In this document: one piece after another, positions 6,725-14,604 of the stretch
Layout of the letters: each line of letters opens with the position of its first letter
Numbering within the stretch: the first letter of the stretch is position 1
Assembly (NCBI RefSeq): GCF_030580955.1
Contig: NZ_JAUQON010000003.1
Span: 372,001-436,000 of the forward strand
DNA length: 64,000 bases
Origin: Hymenobacter convexus
GTDB lineage: Bacteria; Bacteroidota; Bacteroidia; Cytophagales; Hymenobacteraceae
Direction of reading: 5' to 3'
The notes under the pieces: model-generated
What the model saw: the letters and a program-made list of their open reading frames with translations, nothing else
Told to the model about the DNA's origin: nothing
Databases searched by the model: none
Translations under genes and position numbers: made by a program

Positions 6725-8212
6725 ATGGCCCGCCCGAAAATTCCAACTGCCTGGACACATCCGTCTACCATCAAAATTGACGAGTTAAATCCCCGTCAAG
6801 CTCCACAAAAAGGCCAACGCGAAGCCATTCAGGCGTTGATTAAGTTACAGACTACTAAGGTTGTCAATCTTGCCAAGGACATCAATAGCATTGGTCTCAG
6901 TGCTGCGGAGCGCCTTATGGTAATTAAAGCACCTGGCAAAGGAGAACATTATATCTCTATTGACGGCAATCGGCGCTTATTGGCCTTAAAGCTCCTGGAT
7001 GACCCTACGCTTGCTGACGGCATTCTCTCCAAGGCCCAGGTAGCAACTATTGAGGCCGAGGCCGCAACCTTTGCCAAAAACCCTATCGAGGAGGTGGAAA
7101 TTGCCATCTACCCAGACCGTAGGGAGGGTTCGCCTTGGGTAGCTCGCCGCCACGGCAGGAACTTGCAAGGTCGGGGCCAGGACAACTGGGGAGCGGAAGA
7201 AGGGGCGCATTTTGATGCCTGGCTCAATGAGACCAAAGGCCGCGCTGACCTGCAAATACTCATGTTCGTGCGTGAACGCGGTCATTTGACGGCTGCCGAA
7301 GCTGAGCAGCTAGCCAATTTCCCCATCACCAACTTACGTCGAGTCATCACCAACGCGCTCACGAAAGAGATGTTCGGGTATGAAATAGTGAAAGGGGATG
7401 TATTCACATCTCATTCAGATGACGAGTTTGTCAAGCCCTTCAAAAAGATGCTGCTTGACATGACCTTGCCCAATAAAAAGGAACGCATCAAAGTAACCAG
7501 CTTAGAAGATGAGAAGCTGAGAACAAATTACTTGCGCTCGTTCAAAAAAGCTGATTTACCCTCTACAACAAAACCGCTGGTCGTTTCGCACCGACTTGGC
7601 GAAAAAAACGAAGCTCTTCCGGTCGAGAAAAAACCAAAAGCTGAAACTAAGCCCAAGGGCGAGGAGAAACCGAAGGATGGTGAAAAACCCAAGGGCGAGG
7701 AGAAACCGAAGGGTGAGGAAAAGCCGAAGGATACCAAAAAATCAACTCATGAGAGAACGCAAATCATTCCTCAAGAATGCGTTTTAACCATTCCAGTACA
7801 CCGGATATATGATATATACCTCGAACTTAAAAACTCGCTCAATACTGTTACTATGCGCAATTCCTGCGCCGTTTTACTTCGTGTCTTTATTGAATTGAGT
7901 ACGGATGATTACCTTGCTCGTAATCCCAGCATCCCTGTCTCAAACAGCAAAGGGAAAGACCCCTCGCTAGGCGATAAACTATGGGCTGTGGCCGAATATG
8001 CAGCTGACAATAATCTTATAGGGACCGCTGAAGCTGAAGTGGTTAAAGAAGGCACGTTGAAGGAAAATTTTCTTGCTCCTCGTGTTAGAACGATGCACTC
8101 TTATGTGCATACAGCACATACGCCTCTGAGTGGTGACCTATGTGCTCACTGGAACAATGTGGAGCCATTGATGAAAGCCATCTGGGCCCCAATAACCTCA
8201 CCAGCGAATTAA
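6725..8212 (+). CDS. ParB-like N-terminal domain protein, first paralogue
   Basis: A 495-residue protein. The N-terminal 100 residues carry a ParB/sulfiredoxin-type core with SIDGNRRLLALKLL (Gly81-Asn82-Arg83-Arg84), the ribosomal-style nucleotide-binding motif of ParB-like domains. Residues about 110-215 contain a conserved VARRHGRNLQGRGQDNW segment and a helical region. Residues about 298-338 are a KPKGEEK-type low-complexity linker, encoded by imperfect tandem repeats. The C-terminal domain includes SCAVLLRVFIEL and RVRTMHSYVHTAH. Its stop overlaps the start of the second paralogue by one base, so the two are translationally coupled. Not a partition ParB: no ParA is present nearby. Confidence 0.75.
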   Translation: MARPKIPTAWTHPSTIKIDELNPRQAPQKGQREAIQALIKLQTTKVVNLAKDINSIGLSAAERLMVIKAPGKGEHYISIDGNRRLLALKLLDDPTLADGILSKAQVATIEAEAATFAKNPIEEVEIAIYPDRREGSPWVARRHGRNLQGRGQDNWGAEEGAHFDAWLNETKGRADLQILMFVRERGHLTAAEAEQLANFPITNLRRVITNALTKEMFGYEIVKGDVFTSHSDDEFVKPFKKMLLDMTLPNKKERIKVTSLEDEKLRTNYLRSFKKADLPSTTKPLVVSHRLGEKNEALPVEKKPKAETKPKGEEKPKDGEKPKGEEKPKGEEKPKDTKKSTHERTQIIPQECVLTIPVHRIYDIYLELKNSLNTVTMRNSCAVLLRVFIELSTDDYLARNPSIPVSNSKGKDPSLGDKLWAVAEYAADNNLIGTAEAEVVKEGTLKENFLAPRVRTMHSYVHTAHTPLSGDLCAHWNNVEPLMKAIWAPITSPAN

Positions 8213-9606
8213 TGCCCCGCCCAACAATCCGAAAGGTAACTGCTCCAATTAAAAGGGTAGGTTTAGATGAGCTAAATCCCCGGCTAGACCCACAATCCGG
8301 TCAGCGTGAGGCCATCCGCGCCATGATAAAGCAGCAGGGCGACAAAATTGTCAACCTTGCGGCCGATATTACCGAGCATGGCCTGAGTGCTGCCGAGCGG
8401 TTTATGGTGGTGGTACCGGAGAACCGCAAGTTTCCCTACATCTCCATCGACGGCAACCGGCGGCTGGTGGCGCTGAAGCTGCTTCATGAGCCCTTACTGG
8501 CCGAGGGCACCATGTCCGGCAAAACCCTTACCCGCCTAAAGAAGCTGGCCGATGATTTTGCCGAAGACCCCATCGACGAGGTGGAGCTGGCCGTTTTCGA
8601 CAGCCGTGAGCACGGCGCGCTTTGGGTGGCCCGGCGGCACTCGGTCAACATGAATGGCGTAGGCCAGGACGGTTGGGAAGCCATCGATAAGCAGCGCTTC
8701 GATGCCTGGCGGGGCTTTGAGTCGCGCGAGTGGCAGATTCTAGAGTTCGTGCGCAAGCACGGCACCCTCACCCCTGCCGACATTGATAACCTGAACAGAG
8801 TGCCGATTACTACCCTGCGCCGCCTGGTAGCCGATGGCTACATCCGCACGCAGTTGGGCCTCGAATATCGGGAAGGCCGCCTGCTCACCACGGCTCCCAA
8901 CGCCGAGGTCATCAAGCCTCTCCAGCGCATGGTGGTGGACTTGCTACACAAGCACGTTGATGTGACGATGCTGGCATTATCTCAGGACCGCAAAAAGTAT
9001 TTTGACTCCCTGGAGGAAGCCGCGCCCTTTGTTGAGCAGGCGTCTCCCCTGCGGGTGCAACCTCACCACCTCGGTGAAAAAGAAAAGCCGCTACCCCCTC
9101 CCGTGCTTGATTCGGATGAGGATACCGCCCCGGCAATCCAGCCAATCCGCAAACAACCCGTGCGGGAGCGTCGCAGCGTCATCCCAGTTGATGCCCTGCT
9201 GCCGTCTGTTCCGGAATATGCCATGGGTATGTACCAAGAGCTCCAGCGCGCCGATGCTAATACGTACCCCCAAGCCTGCGCGGCTTTGCTACGGTTCCTG
9301 CTCGAAGCCAGCTTTTGCCATTATCTAAATCAGGTACCCGAAGCTGACAAGCGACCAGCAACTAAGAAAACGGCATCCATCCCCGGCAAGCTTCAGGCAG
9401 TTATCACCCACGCCACCGCAGTCGGATTGCTCAGCGTGGAGCAAAGCGAAACCTTGTCAGCCGACATCAAAAAAGCTAACTTCTTCGCTTCCAACGTTAG
9501 GACAATACCGGACTGTACACCGTGGCCAGACATGACCCCAACAGGCCCTATCTTGCGTAAATACTGGAACAGCATACAACCCTTGTTCCAAGCCATTTGG
9601 CTATAA
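8212..9606 (+). CDS. ParB-like N-terminal domain protein, second paralogue
   Basis: The ATG at 8212 is chosen because it overlaps the upstream TAA by one base and places the DGNRRL core at the same residue numbers (80-85) as in the first paralogue. The protein has 464 residues. The ParB-like core, the VARRHSVNMNGVGQDGW segment and the helical middle region align collinearly with paralogue one. The Lys/Glu linker is replaced by a short Pro/Asp-rich linker. In the C-terminal domain the HSYVHTAH motif of paralogue one is replaced by PDCTPWPDM. This gene is GC-richer than its partner. The pair precedes an adenine methylase. Confidence 0.75.
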   Translation: MPRPTIRKVTAPIKRVGLDELNPRLDPQSGQREAIRAMIKQQGDKIVNLAADITEHGLSAAERFMVVVPENRKFPYISIDGNRRLVALKLLHEPLLAEGTMSGKTLTRLKKLADDFAEDPIDEVELAVFDSREHGALWVARRHSVNMNGVGQDGWEAIDKQRFDAWRGFESREWQILEFVRKHGTLTPADIDNLNRVPITTLRRLVADGYIRTQLGLEYREGRLLTTAPNAEVIKPLQRMVVDLLHKHVDVTMLALSQDRKKYFDSLEEAAPFVEQASPLRVQPHHLGEKEKPLPPPVLDSDEDTAPAIQPIRKQPVRERRSVIPVDALLPSVPEYAMGMYQELQRADANTYPQACAALLRFLLEASFCHYLNQVPEADKRPATKKTASIPGKLQAVITHATAVGLLSVEQSETLSADIKKANFFASNVRTIPDCTPWPDMTPTGPILRKYWNSIQPLFQAIWL

Positions 9607-9616
9607 ACGTATTGCT

Positions 9617-10510
9617 ATGTCTGCCCGACCTTATCCTTCCCCGTTGCGCTATCCTGGTGGCAAACTCAAAGTTGCCAACTACGTCAAATACCTTTTCGAG
9701 GTAAACGATTTACTGGATGGCGACTATGCGGAGCCGTATGCGGGAGGCTGTAGCGTAGCTTTTTCGTTGTTGTTCGGGCAATACGCTTCCCGCATCTTTA
9801 TCAATGATTTAGACCCGGCAGTGTACGCTTTCTGGCATTCGGTGCTCAACGAAACCGAAGGCCTGAACAGGCTGATTACCGATGCTACGCTCGATATGAC
9901 GGAGTGGAAGCGTCAGCGGTCAATCATTATTGACCCGAATGTGACCATGCTGGAGCGCGGGTTTGCCGCCTTCTACCTCAACCGGGCCAACCGTTCTGGC
10001 ATCATCATGGGCGGCGTCATTGGCGGGCAGGACCAGAGCGGAAACTGGAAGATTGACGCTCGCTTCAACAAGCGAGAGCTTATCCGTAGAATCCAAAAAA
10101 TAGCCCGCCACCGGGATGTTATCCACCTGTCCAACCTTGATGCCTCTGTTTTCCTCGCCGAGGTCGTGCCAACCATGGACGTTCGTAGTTTGACCTACCT
10201 CGACCCGCCGTACTATGTGAAGGGTCAGGGGCTCTATGCGAACGCCTATGACAAAGATGACCACGCGGCGGTAGCAGCGCAGGTAAGCGCATTGGATAAG
10301 CCGTGGCTGGTTTCTTACGACGACACGCCAAAAATTATTGAGCTTTACCCAAACTTCCGGCGGCTCCAGTACGGCTTGACCTATAGTGCCCAGGAACGCA
10401 GAAAAGGTGGGGAAGTAATGTTTTTCTCGGATGGATTAGTAGTGCCCGAAAATATTACAAACCCATCGGAGGTCTCTACGCAAGAGATACTTAACCTGCT
10501 AAACCACTAG
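9617..10510 (+). CDS. DNA adenine (N6) methyltransferase, Dam/D12 class
   Basis: A 297-residue enzyme that would transfer a methyl group from S-adenosylmethionine to adenine in DNA. Motifs in D12-class order are YPGGK at residues 12-16, AEPYAGGCSVAF at 38-50 (motif I, an FxGxG variant), and the catalytic DPPY at 196-199, followed by YANAYDKDDHA. Length matches the family. It starts 10 bases after the second ParB-like gene and likely shares its transcript. No restriction endonuclease is recognisable next to it, so it may be an orphan or the protective arm of a ParB-like system. Confidence 0.88.
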   Translation: MSARPYPSPLRYPGGKLKVANYVKYLFEVNDLLDGDYAEPYAGGCSVAFSLLFGQYASRIFINDLDPAVYAFWHSVLNETEGLNRLITDATLDMTEWKRQRSIIIDPNVTMLERGFAAFYLNRANRSGIIMGGVIGGQDQSGNWKIDARFNKRELIRRIQKIARHRDVIHLSNLDASVFLAEVVPTMDVRSLTYLDPPYYVKGQGLYANAYDKDDHAAVAAQVSALDKPWLVSYDDTPKIIELYPNFRRLQYGLTYSAQERRKGGEVMFFSDGLVVPENITNPSEVSTQEILNLLNH

Positions 10511-10567
10511 CAGCAGGCTTGGCTGATTATACACGGGCTGACTTCTCAGTTTACCTTGTAAGCCACT

Positions 10568-11896
10568 ATGAAAATCACCCGCCAGCTCCGCCTCGACGCC
10601 CTGGCCGCTGACGGCACCGTCCCCATCCAGCTCACCATCACCTGGGAGGGCAACCGCCTGCGCGTGGGCACCGGCGCCGTGGTCAAGCCCGAGCACTGGG
10701 ACGAGAAGCAGCACCAGGTGAAGGTGCTCAAGGGCACCCCGCACGAAACCATCAACCCGCGCCTGAACCGCGCCGCCGAAGCCGCCAGTAACGCTCAGGC
10801 CGCCGCCACGCGCCAGGGCCGCCGGCTGCCCAAGGAAGAGCTTAAAGCGGCCGTGGAGGCGGCCCTGTCCCTGGAGCCCGTGGCCGAGGCGGCCCCCGCT
10901 CCCACCGAGGCCATCGGCTTTGACGCGCTGTTCCGGCGCTGGATACCCGAGCACAGCCGCCGGCCGCGCACCGGCACCGGCAAGGCCCTCTCGGCCAAAG
11001 CCGTGGCCGGCCTCGAAGCCACCCGCGCCCGTTTCGCCCAGTACGCCCAGGCCCGGGGCCTGCCCCTGCGCTTTGAAGGCCTGGACCTGGCCTTCTACCA
11101 GGATTTTCGCACCTACTTCCTCGACGAGCTGGGCCAGAGCCTCAACACCTTCGGCAAGCACATCGACCGCCTCAAGTCGTTTCTGGCCTGGGTCGAGGAC
11201 GAGCTGGACCTGCCGGTGCACCGCCACTACCGCAAGTTTGTAGCCCCGCGCCAGCGCGGCCGCGTCGATGCCCTGACCGAAGACGAGCTGCGGCGCATCG
11301 CGGCCCTGAACTTCCGCGACGCCGCTACCCGCGCCCGCCTGCTGGAGCTGCGCGGCCAGGTGCGGGCCCAGGACAACCGCCGCGAGGAATGGAGCGCCGA
11401 GCGCTGGATGGAACACGTCGAGCTCTCGCGCGACAAGCTGCTGGAGTGCTGCTACACCGGCCTGCGCATCAGCGACGCCAACCGCGCGGCCTGGAAGCAC
11501 GTCAACGGGCAGATGCTGGTGCTGGAAGGCTCGGCCAAGAACGGCGTCACCGTCTACATTCCCTTCTACGACGACGACCTGTTCACGCCCGTGGCCCTGG
11601 CCAACCGCTACGAGCACCGCTCCCCCCACGACCTGTTGGTGCCCGACTGCTACCGGGCCAACGAGTTCCTGCGCGTCGTGCAGCAGCTCTGCGGCATCAC
11701 CCGCCTGAAGCTCACCACCAAGATTGGCCGCAAAACCTTCGTCACCCTCAAGCTCTACCAGGGCGTCTCGGCCCGGCTCATCATGCAGGCCACCGGCCAC
11801 CAGACCGAGGAAGCCTTCAACCACTACGTGGGCATCGACCAGCTGCGCCTGCTGGAGGAATTCATGCGCAAGTCGGCCCGGCGCCGGGCCGCCTGA
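10568..11896 (+). CDS. Tyrosine recombinase / integrase
   Basis: A 442-residue site-specific recombinase with an N-terminal arm-binding part (MKITRQLRLD, then TWEGNRLRVGTGAVVKPEHWD), a SAM-like core-binding domain (about 115-225) and the catalytic domain (about 235-435). Catalytic positions are Arg300 (YTGLRISD), Lys324 (GSAKNG), Arg388 (KIGRKTF), His411 (GHQTEEAF) and Tyr420 (NHYVGID). The usual HxxR histidine is a lysine (Lys385). GC content matches the host flank more than the cargo. It probably integrates and excises the element on its left. Attachment sites were not identified. Confidence 0.88.
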   Translation: MKITRQLRLDALAADGTVPIQLTITWEGNRLRVGTGAVVKPEHWDEKQHQVKVLKGTPHETINPRLNRAAEAASNAQAAATRQGRRLPKEELKAAVEAALSLEPVAEAAPAPTEAIGFDALFRRWIPEHSRRPRTGTGKALSAKAVAGLEATRARFAQYAQARGLPLRFEGLDLAFYQDFRTYFLDELGQSLNTFGKHIDRLKSFLAWVEDELDLPVHRHYRKFVAPRQRGRVDALTEDELRRIAALNFRDAATRARLLELRGQVRAQDNRREEWSAERWMEHVELSRDKLLECCYTGLRISDANRAAWKHVNGQMLVLEGSAKNGVTVYIPFYDDDLFTPVALANRYEHRSPHDLLVPDCYRANEFLRVVQQLCGITRLKLTTKIGRKTFVTLKLYQGVSARLIMQATGHQTEEAFNHYVGIDQLRLLEEFMRKSARRRAA

Positions 11897-12227
11897 GTGT
11901 GGCAGAATCTGCGGCAGTTTTTCCGCTACGCAGTGCCAGCTCACGCCAAGCCTTGCGCGCCAAAACCGCCCTACGGCTTAATCAGGGCACATGAGGCCGC
12001 CTCCCCTGCCCTGGCGTAGCACCCGTTTCTTCCCCTACGGACTACTAAAAAGGCTCTCACCGCAACGTGAGGGCCTTTTTTATTATCTTTCGGTTAAGCT
12101 TTCGGCCGCAGGGGCTCCGGGTCCCGCCCGTTACGGCTAGTGTAAATAGGCCTGGCCCAGGTATTGACTGCTTAGCGACGAACTTCCCGTCCCATTCGGG
12201 GCCAACCACAACCGCCTGAGCCAATCG
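11897..12227. other. Gap after integrase: terminator, no gene seen
   Basis: These 331 bases contain the terminator at 12047-12081 and no convincing reading frame. It is the natural place to look for an attachment site of the mobile element, but no tRNA gene is recognisable and a matching direct repeat cannot be found because the far end of the element lies outside the window. Confidence 0.4.
12047..12081 (+). terminator. Rho-independent terminator after integrase
   Basis: A hairpin with stem AAAAAGGC-TCTCAC paired with GTGAG-GGCCTTTTT around a short CGCAAC loop, followed by further T residues. It lies 150 bases after the integrase stop and could serve both strands because of the flanking A and T runs. 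Confidence 0.8.
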
Positions 12228-13022
12228 ATGAAAATTATACCTTTTTCACTGCTTCCCGTTATACTCGCCTTTTCTGCTGCTGCTCAGAAGCTGGAAGCAT
12301 CGGGCGCGCCCAAAACCTTCCGGGTTGGCCATGACCGGGCTTACCTCTACCGCAGTGCCGCCGACACGGCCAGGCCGTCGGCCTCGTTTCTTGCCCCCGG
12401 TGAGGACGCGGCCGTGGTTGGGCAGTTCTCGCCGCGCTGGCTGGTGGTGAAACGGACCGGGTTTCTGTTTCTGGTTTCCAGCAAGCTGCTCATAGACCCC
12501 AGCGCCCCCGCCGGCCCGCCCCAGTTGCTCGACGGCACGCGCCTGCCCTACGATGCCGAAACGCACCTCATCACCTACCAGGGCGTGGTGGAGGTGCCCG
12601 GTGTCGGCAAAGACCAGCTCTATGTGCGGGCCCACGAGTGGGTAGCCAAGGCCTACCGCTCGGCCAACGCCGTGATTCAGATGCAGGACAAGGAAGCCGG
12701 CCGCCTCGTGGCCAAAGGCGCCATGCAGATAACGCTGCCTGTGCTGGGCGCGGCGGCCGATGCGGGGTACATCCGCCACACCCTCACGCTTTACGTGAAA
12801 GATGGCCGCTACAAGTACGTGCTCAGCAACTTGGAACACACCGATGTGCGCCTGCGGGCCACGTCGGTCGGGCCGCTGGAAAAGGAGGATTTGCCCTTCG
12901 GCATGAGTAAAAAGCAGTGGGACCACCTGCGCCGCGATGCCGACAAAGGCGCGAAAGAGCTCATCAGCGAGCTACAGGCGGCCATGACCCTAAAAGGCAC
13001 CAAAGACCCCAGCGACTTCTAA
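12228..13022 (+). CDS. Secreted DUF4468 domain protein
   Basis: A 264-residue protein with a signal peptide (MKIIPFSLLPVILAFSAAAQ). Residues about 20-95 form an SH3-like beta-rich part (DRAYLYRSAAD, RWLVVKRTGFLF). Residues about 115-215 match DUF4468, with YQGVVEVPGVGKDQLYVRAH, then AYRSANAVIQMQDKEAGRL and a following KGAMQ. DUF4468 proteins are common secreted proteins of Bacteroidota with a TBP-like fold and no known enzyme activity. It lies outside the mobile element and is followed by a small membrane protein. Confidence 0.75.
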   Translation: MKIIPFSLLPVILAFSAAAQKLEASGAPKTFRVGHDRAYLYRSAADTARPSASFLAPGEDAAVVGQFSPRWLVVKRTGFLFLVSSKLLIDPSAPAGPPQLLDGTRLPYDAETHLITYQGVVEVPGVGKDQLYVRAHEWVAKAYRSANAVIQMQDKEAGRLVAKGAMQITLPVLGAAADAGYIRHTLTLYVKDGRYKYVLSNLEHTDVRLRATSVGPLEKEDLPFGMSKKQWDHLRRDADKGAKELISELQAAMTLKGTKDPSDF

Positions 13023-13070
13023 CCGCCGCGCGGAAACGGCACTGGCGGCCCGCACCTCAAGCGCCATCTG

Positions 13071-13199
13071 ATGCAACTACTGAAAAAGCTATTGCCTGGG
13101 CTGCTGCTTTTAATCGGGCTGCTCGCCGTGCTCAATCAACTCATTCCTGACGTCGATTCCAGCGACGATATTGACCGGGAAATGGGTACGATGAAGTAG
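13071..13199 (+). CDS. 42-residue single-pass membrane protein
   Basis: A short frame from ATG 13071 to TAG 13197-13199, 48 bases after the DUF4468 gene. It has a Lys-Lys start (MQLLKKLLPG), one hydrophobic segment (LLLLIGLLAVLNQL) and an acidic tail (DVDSSDDIDREMG). The charge pattern fits a positive-inside single-pass membrane peptide. Function unknown; it may be cotranscribed with the DUF4468 gene. Support is only compositional. Confidence 0.5.
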   Translation: MQLLKKLLPGLLLLIGLLAVLNQLIPDVDSSDDIDREMGTMK

Positions 13200-13267
13200 G
13201 TGAAATCGGGCATCGTTCGCCGGCTTTGCTCAGGCAGGCCGGGCAAGTGCCGAAGCGTGCCCACTCC

Positions 13268-14335
13268 CTAGCCTGCAAGCCGGTAGTCGGCCATAATGGT
13301 TTTGGGCTGCGCCAAACCCCCACCGGGCATGGTGGACGCCCGTACCACCAATTCCGATTTCAGCTCCAGGCTCTGGGAGGGCAGTACGGGCTTGTTTTTG
13401 GTGATGGCCTGGAACAGGATGCGGGCCGCCTCGTGGCCGATGGCGTGGGCCGGCTGGGTGATGGTGGTGAGGGCGGGCGCCAGCAGCGCGGCGGTTTCCA
13501 TGTTGGAAAAGCCGACGATTTTGATGTCGTCGGGAATACCAATGCCCATGCTCTGGCAGGCCTGGTAGCTGCTCAGGGCCAGCCGCTCGACGGAGGCGAA
13601 GATGCCGTCGACCTTGGGGTGCTGCATCAGGAAGTGCCGGATGCGCATCAGGTTTTCGGCGTTGGTACCGCTGCCGTTGAGCACCAGACTGGCATCGTAA
13701 GGAATGTGGTAGTCGTGCAGCGCAGCCGAGTAGCCCTGCATGCGCCGGCAGCCGATGGACAGGCTGGCCGACACCTGCAAATGCGCGATGTGGCGGCAGC
13801 CGGCCCGCAGCAGGTGGGCGGTGGCCTTGTAGCCGCTGGCGTAGTCGTCGGTGGTCACGGTGGCGGTGTTGAGCTTGCGGCTCACGCGGTCGAACTGCAC
13901 CATGGGCACGCCCAGGTTCTTGAGCTTTTCGAGGTGGCTGATGTTGCGCGTGCCGCCGGCCAACGACACCAAGATGCCATCGACGCGGCCGCTGGTGAGG
14001 AACTTGGATACCGTTTTCTCCTGCTCCTCGCTGTCGTGCGTCAGGTAGATGAGGACGTGGTAGCCGTTTTGCTGGGCCACTTCCTCGATGCCGTTGATGG
14101 CCGAGGAGAAGAAGTGGTTGTCGACCTCGGGCAGGATGACGCCGATGGTTTTGGTCACGTTGTTGCGCAGGCTGCCGGCGTAGGGGTTGGGCTGGTAGTC
14201 GAGCTGCCGGGCCATGTGCTTCACCCGCTCGCGGGTGGCGAGGCTGATTTCGTAGCTGTCGCGCATGGCCCGCGACACGGTGGACGAGGACAGGCCCAGC
14301 CGACTGGCCAGCTGCTTGAGGTTGACTGTGCTCAT
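13268..14335 (-). CDS. LacI-family transcriptional regulator
   Basis: A 355-residue regulator. The N-terminal helix-turn-helix (TVNLKQLASRLGLSSSTVSR and following) and hinge (YQPNPYAGSLR) are classic LacI features, followed by a periplasmic-binding-like effector domain from TIGVILPEVDNHFF to the C-terminus with VDGILVSLAGG and VDGIFASVERL. Length is normal for the family. It sits divergently about 3.4 kb upstream of susC and next to the hybrid sensor kinase, so control of the polysaccharide locus or of the sugar acid cluster is likely. The effector is unknown, probably a sugar or uronate. Confidence 0.9.
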   Translation of the reverse strand: MSTVNLKQLASRLGLSSSTVSRAMRDSYEISLATRERVKHMARQLDYQPNPYAGSLRNNVTKTIGVILPEVDNHFFSSAINGIEEVAQQNGYHVLIYLTHDSEEQEKTVSKFLTSGRVDGILVSLAGGTRNISHLEKLKNLGVPMVQFDRVSRKLNTATVTTDDYASGYKATAHLLRAGCRHIAHLQVSASLSIGCRRMQGYSAALHDYHIPYDASLVLNGSGTNAENLMRIRHFLMQHPKVDGIFASVERLALSSYQACQSMGIGIPDDIKIVGFSNMETAALLAPALTTITQPAHAIGHEAARILFQAITKNKPVLPSQSLELKSELVVRASTMPGGGLAQPKTIMADYRLAG

Positions 14336-14604
14336 GGAAAGGGTGGGTTAGCCAGGCGGCGCTGCCGAAATGCAATTCGGCCACGTCGTTTGGGTGAGTA
14401 AGAAGGTGGAAAGGCCACGCCGGCTGGTGGCTGGCTCTTGTAAAATTCCGCTTCCTTCTCCCCTTGCCCTTCCTCATTTTTAACACAGCTTGTTCAAACA
14501 AACATTTTATTCTAATCAGTTTTATACCAACACTTTATACAGCAAAAAACCGCATTCATTGCTGGGTGCGGTTTCGTTTATATAACAACGGTTTTGAAAT
14601 TATT

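Noticed and set aside
7650-7740. Short tandem repeats that could suggest a CRISPR or satellite
   Set aside because: They are imperfect, unspaced and encode the KPKGEE linker of the ParB-like protein.
6725-9606. ParB-like genes as a plasmid or chromosome partition system
   Set aside because: No ParA gene and no repeated parS-like site are visible, and a tandem pair is not a partition layout.
10499-11944. Long minus-strand frame of 481 codons opposite the integrase
   Set aside because: It mirrors the integrase gene, has the Val/Leu/Gly/Gln-rich composition typical of antisense frames in high-GC DNA, and shows no motif.
11897-12227. Possible tRNA gene as integration target
   Set aside because: No cloverleaf, T-loop or anticodon arm could be recognised; only a terminator is clear.
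13226-14401. Plus-strand frame of 391 codons over the LacI gene
   Set aside because: The minus strand encodes a complete LacI regulator here; the plus frame is a shadow.
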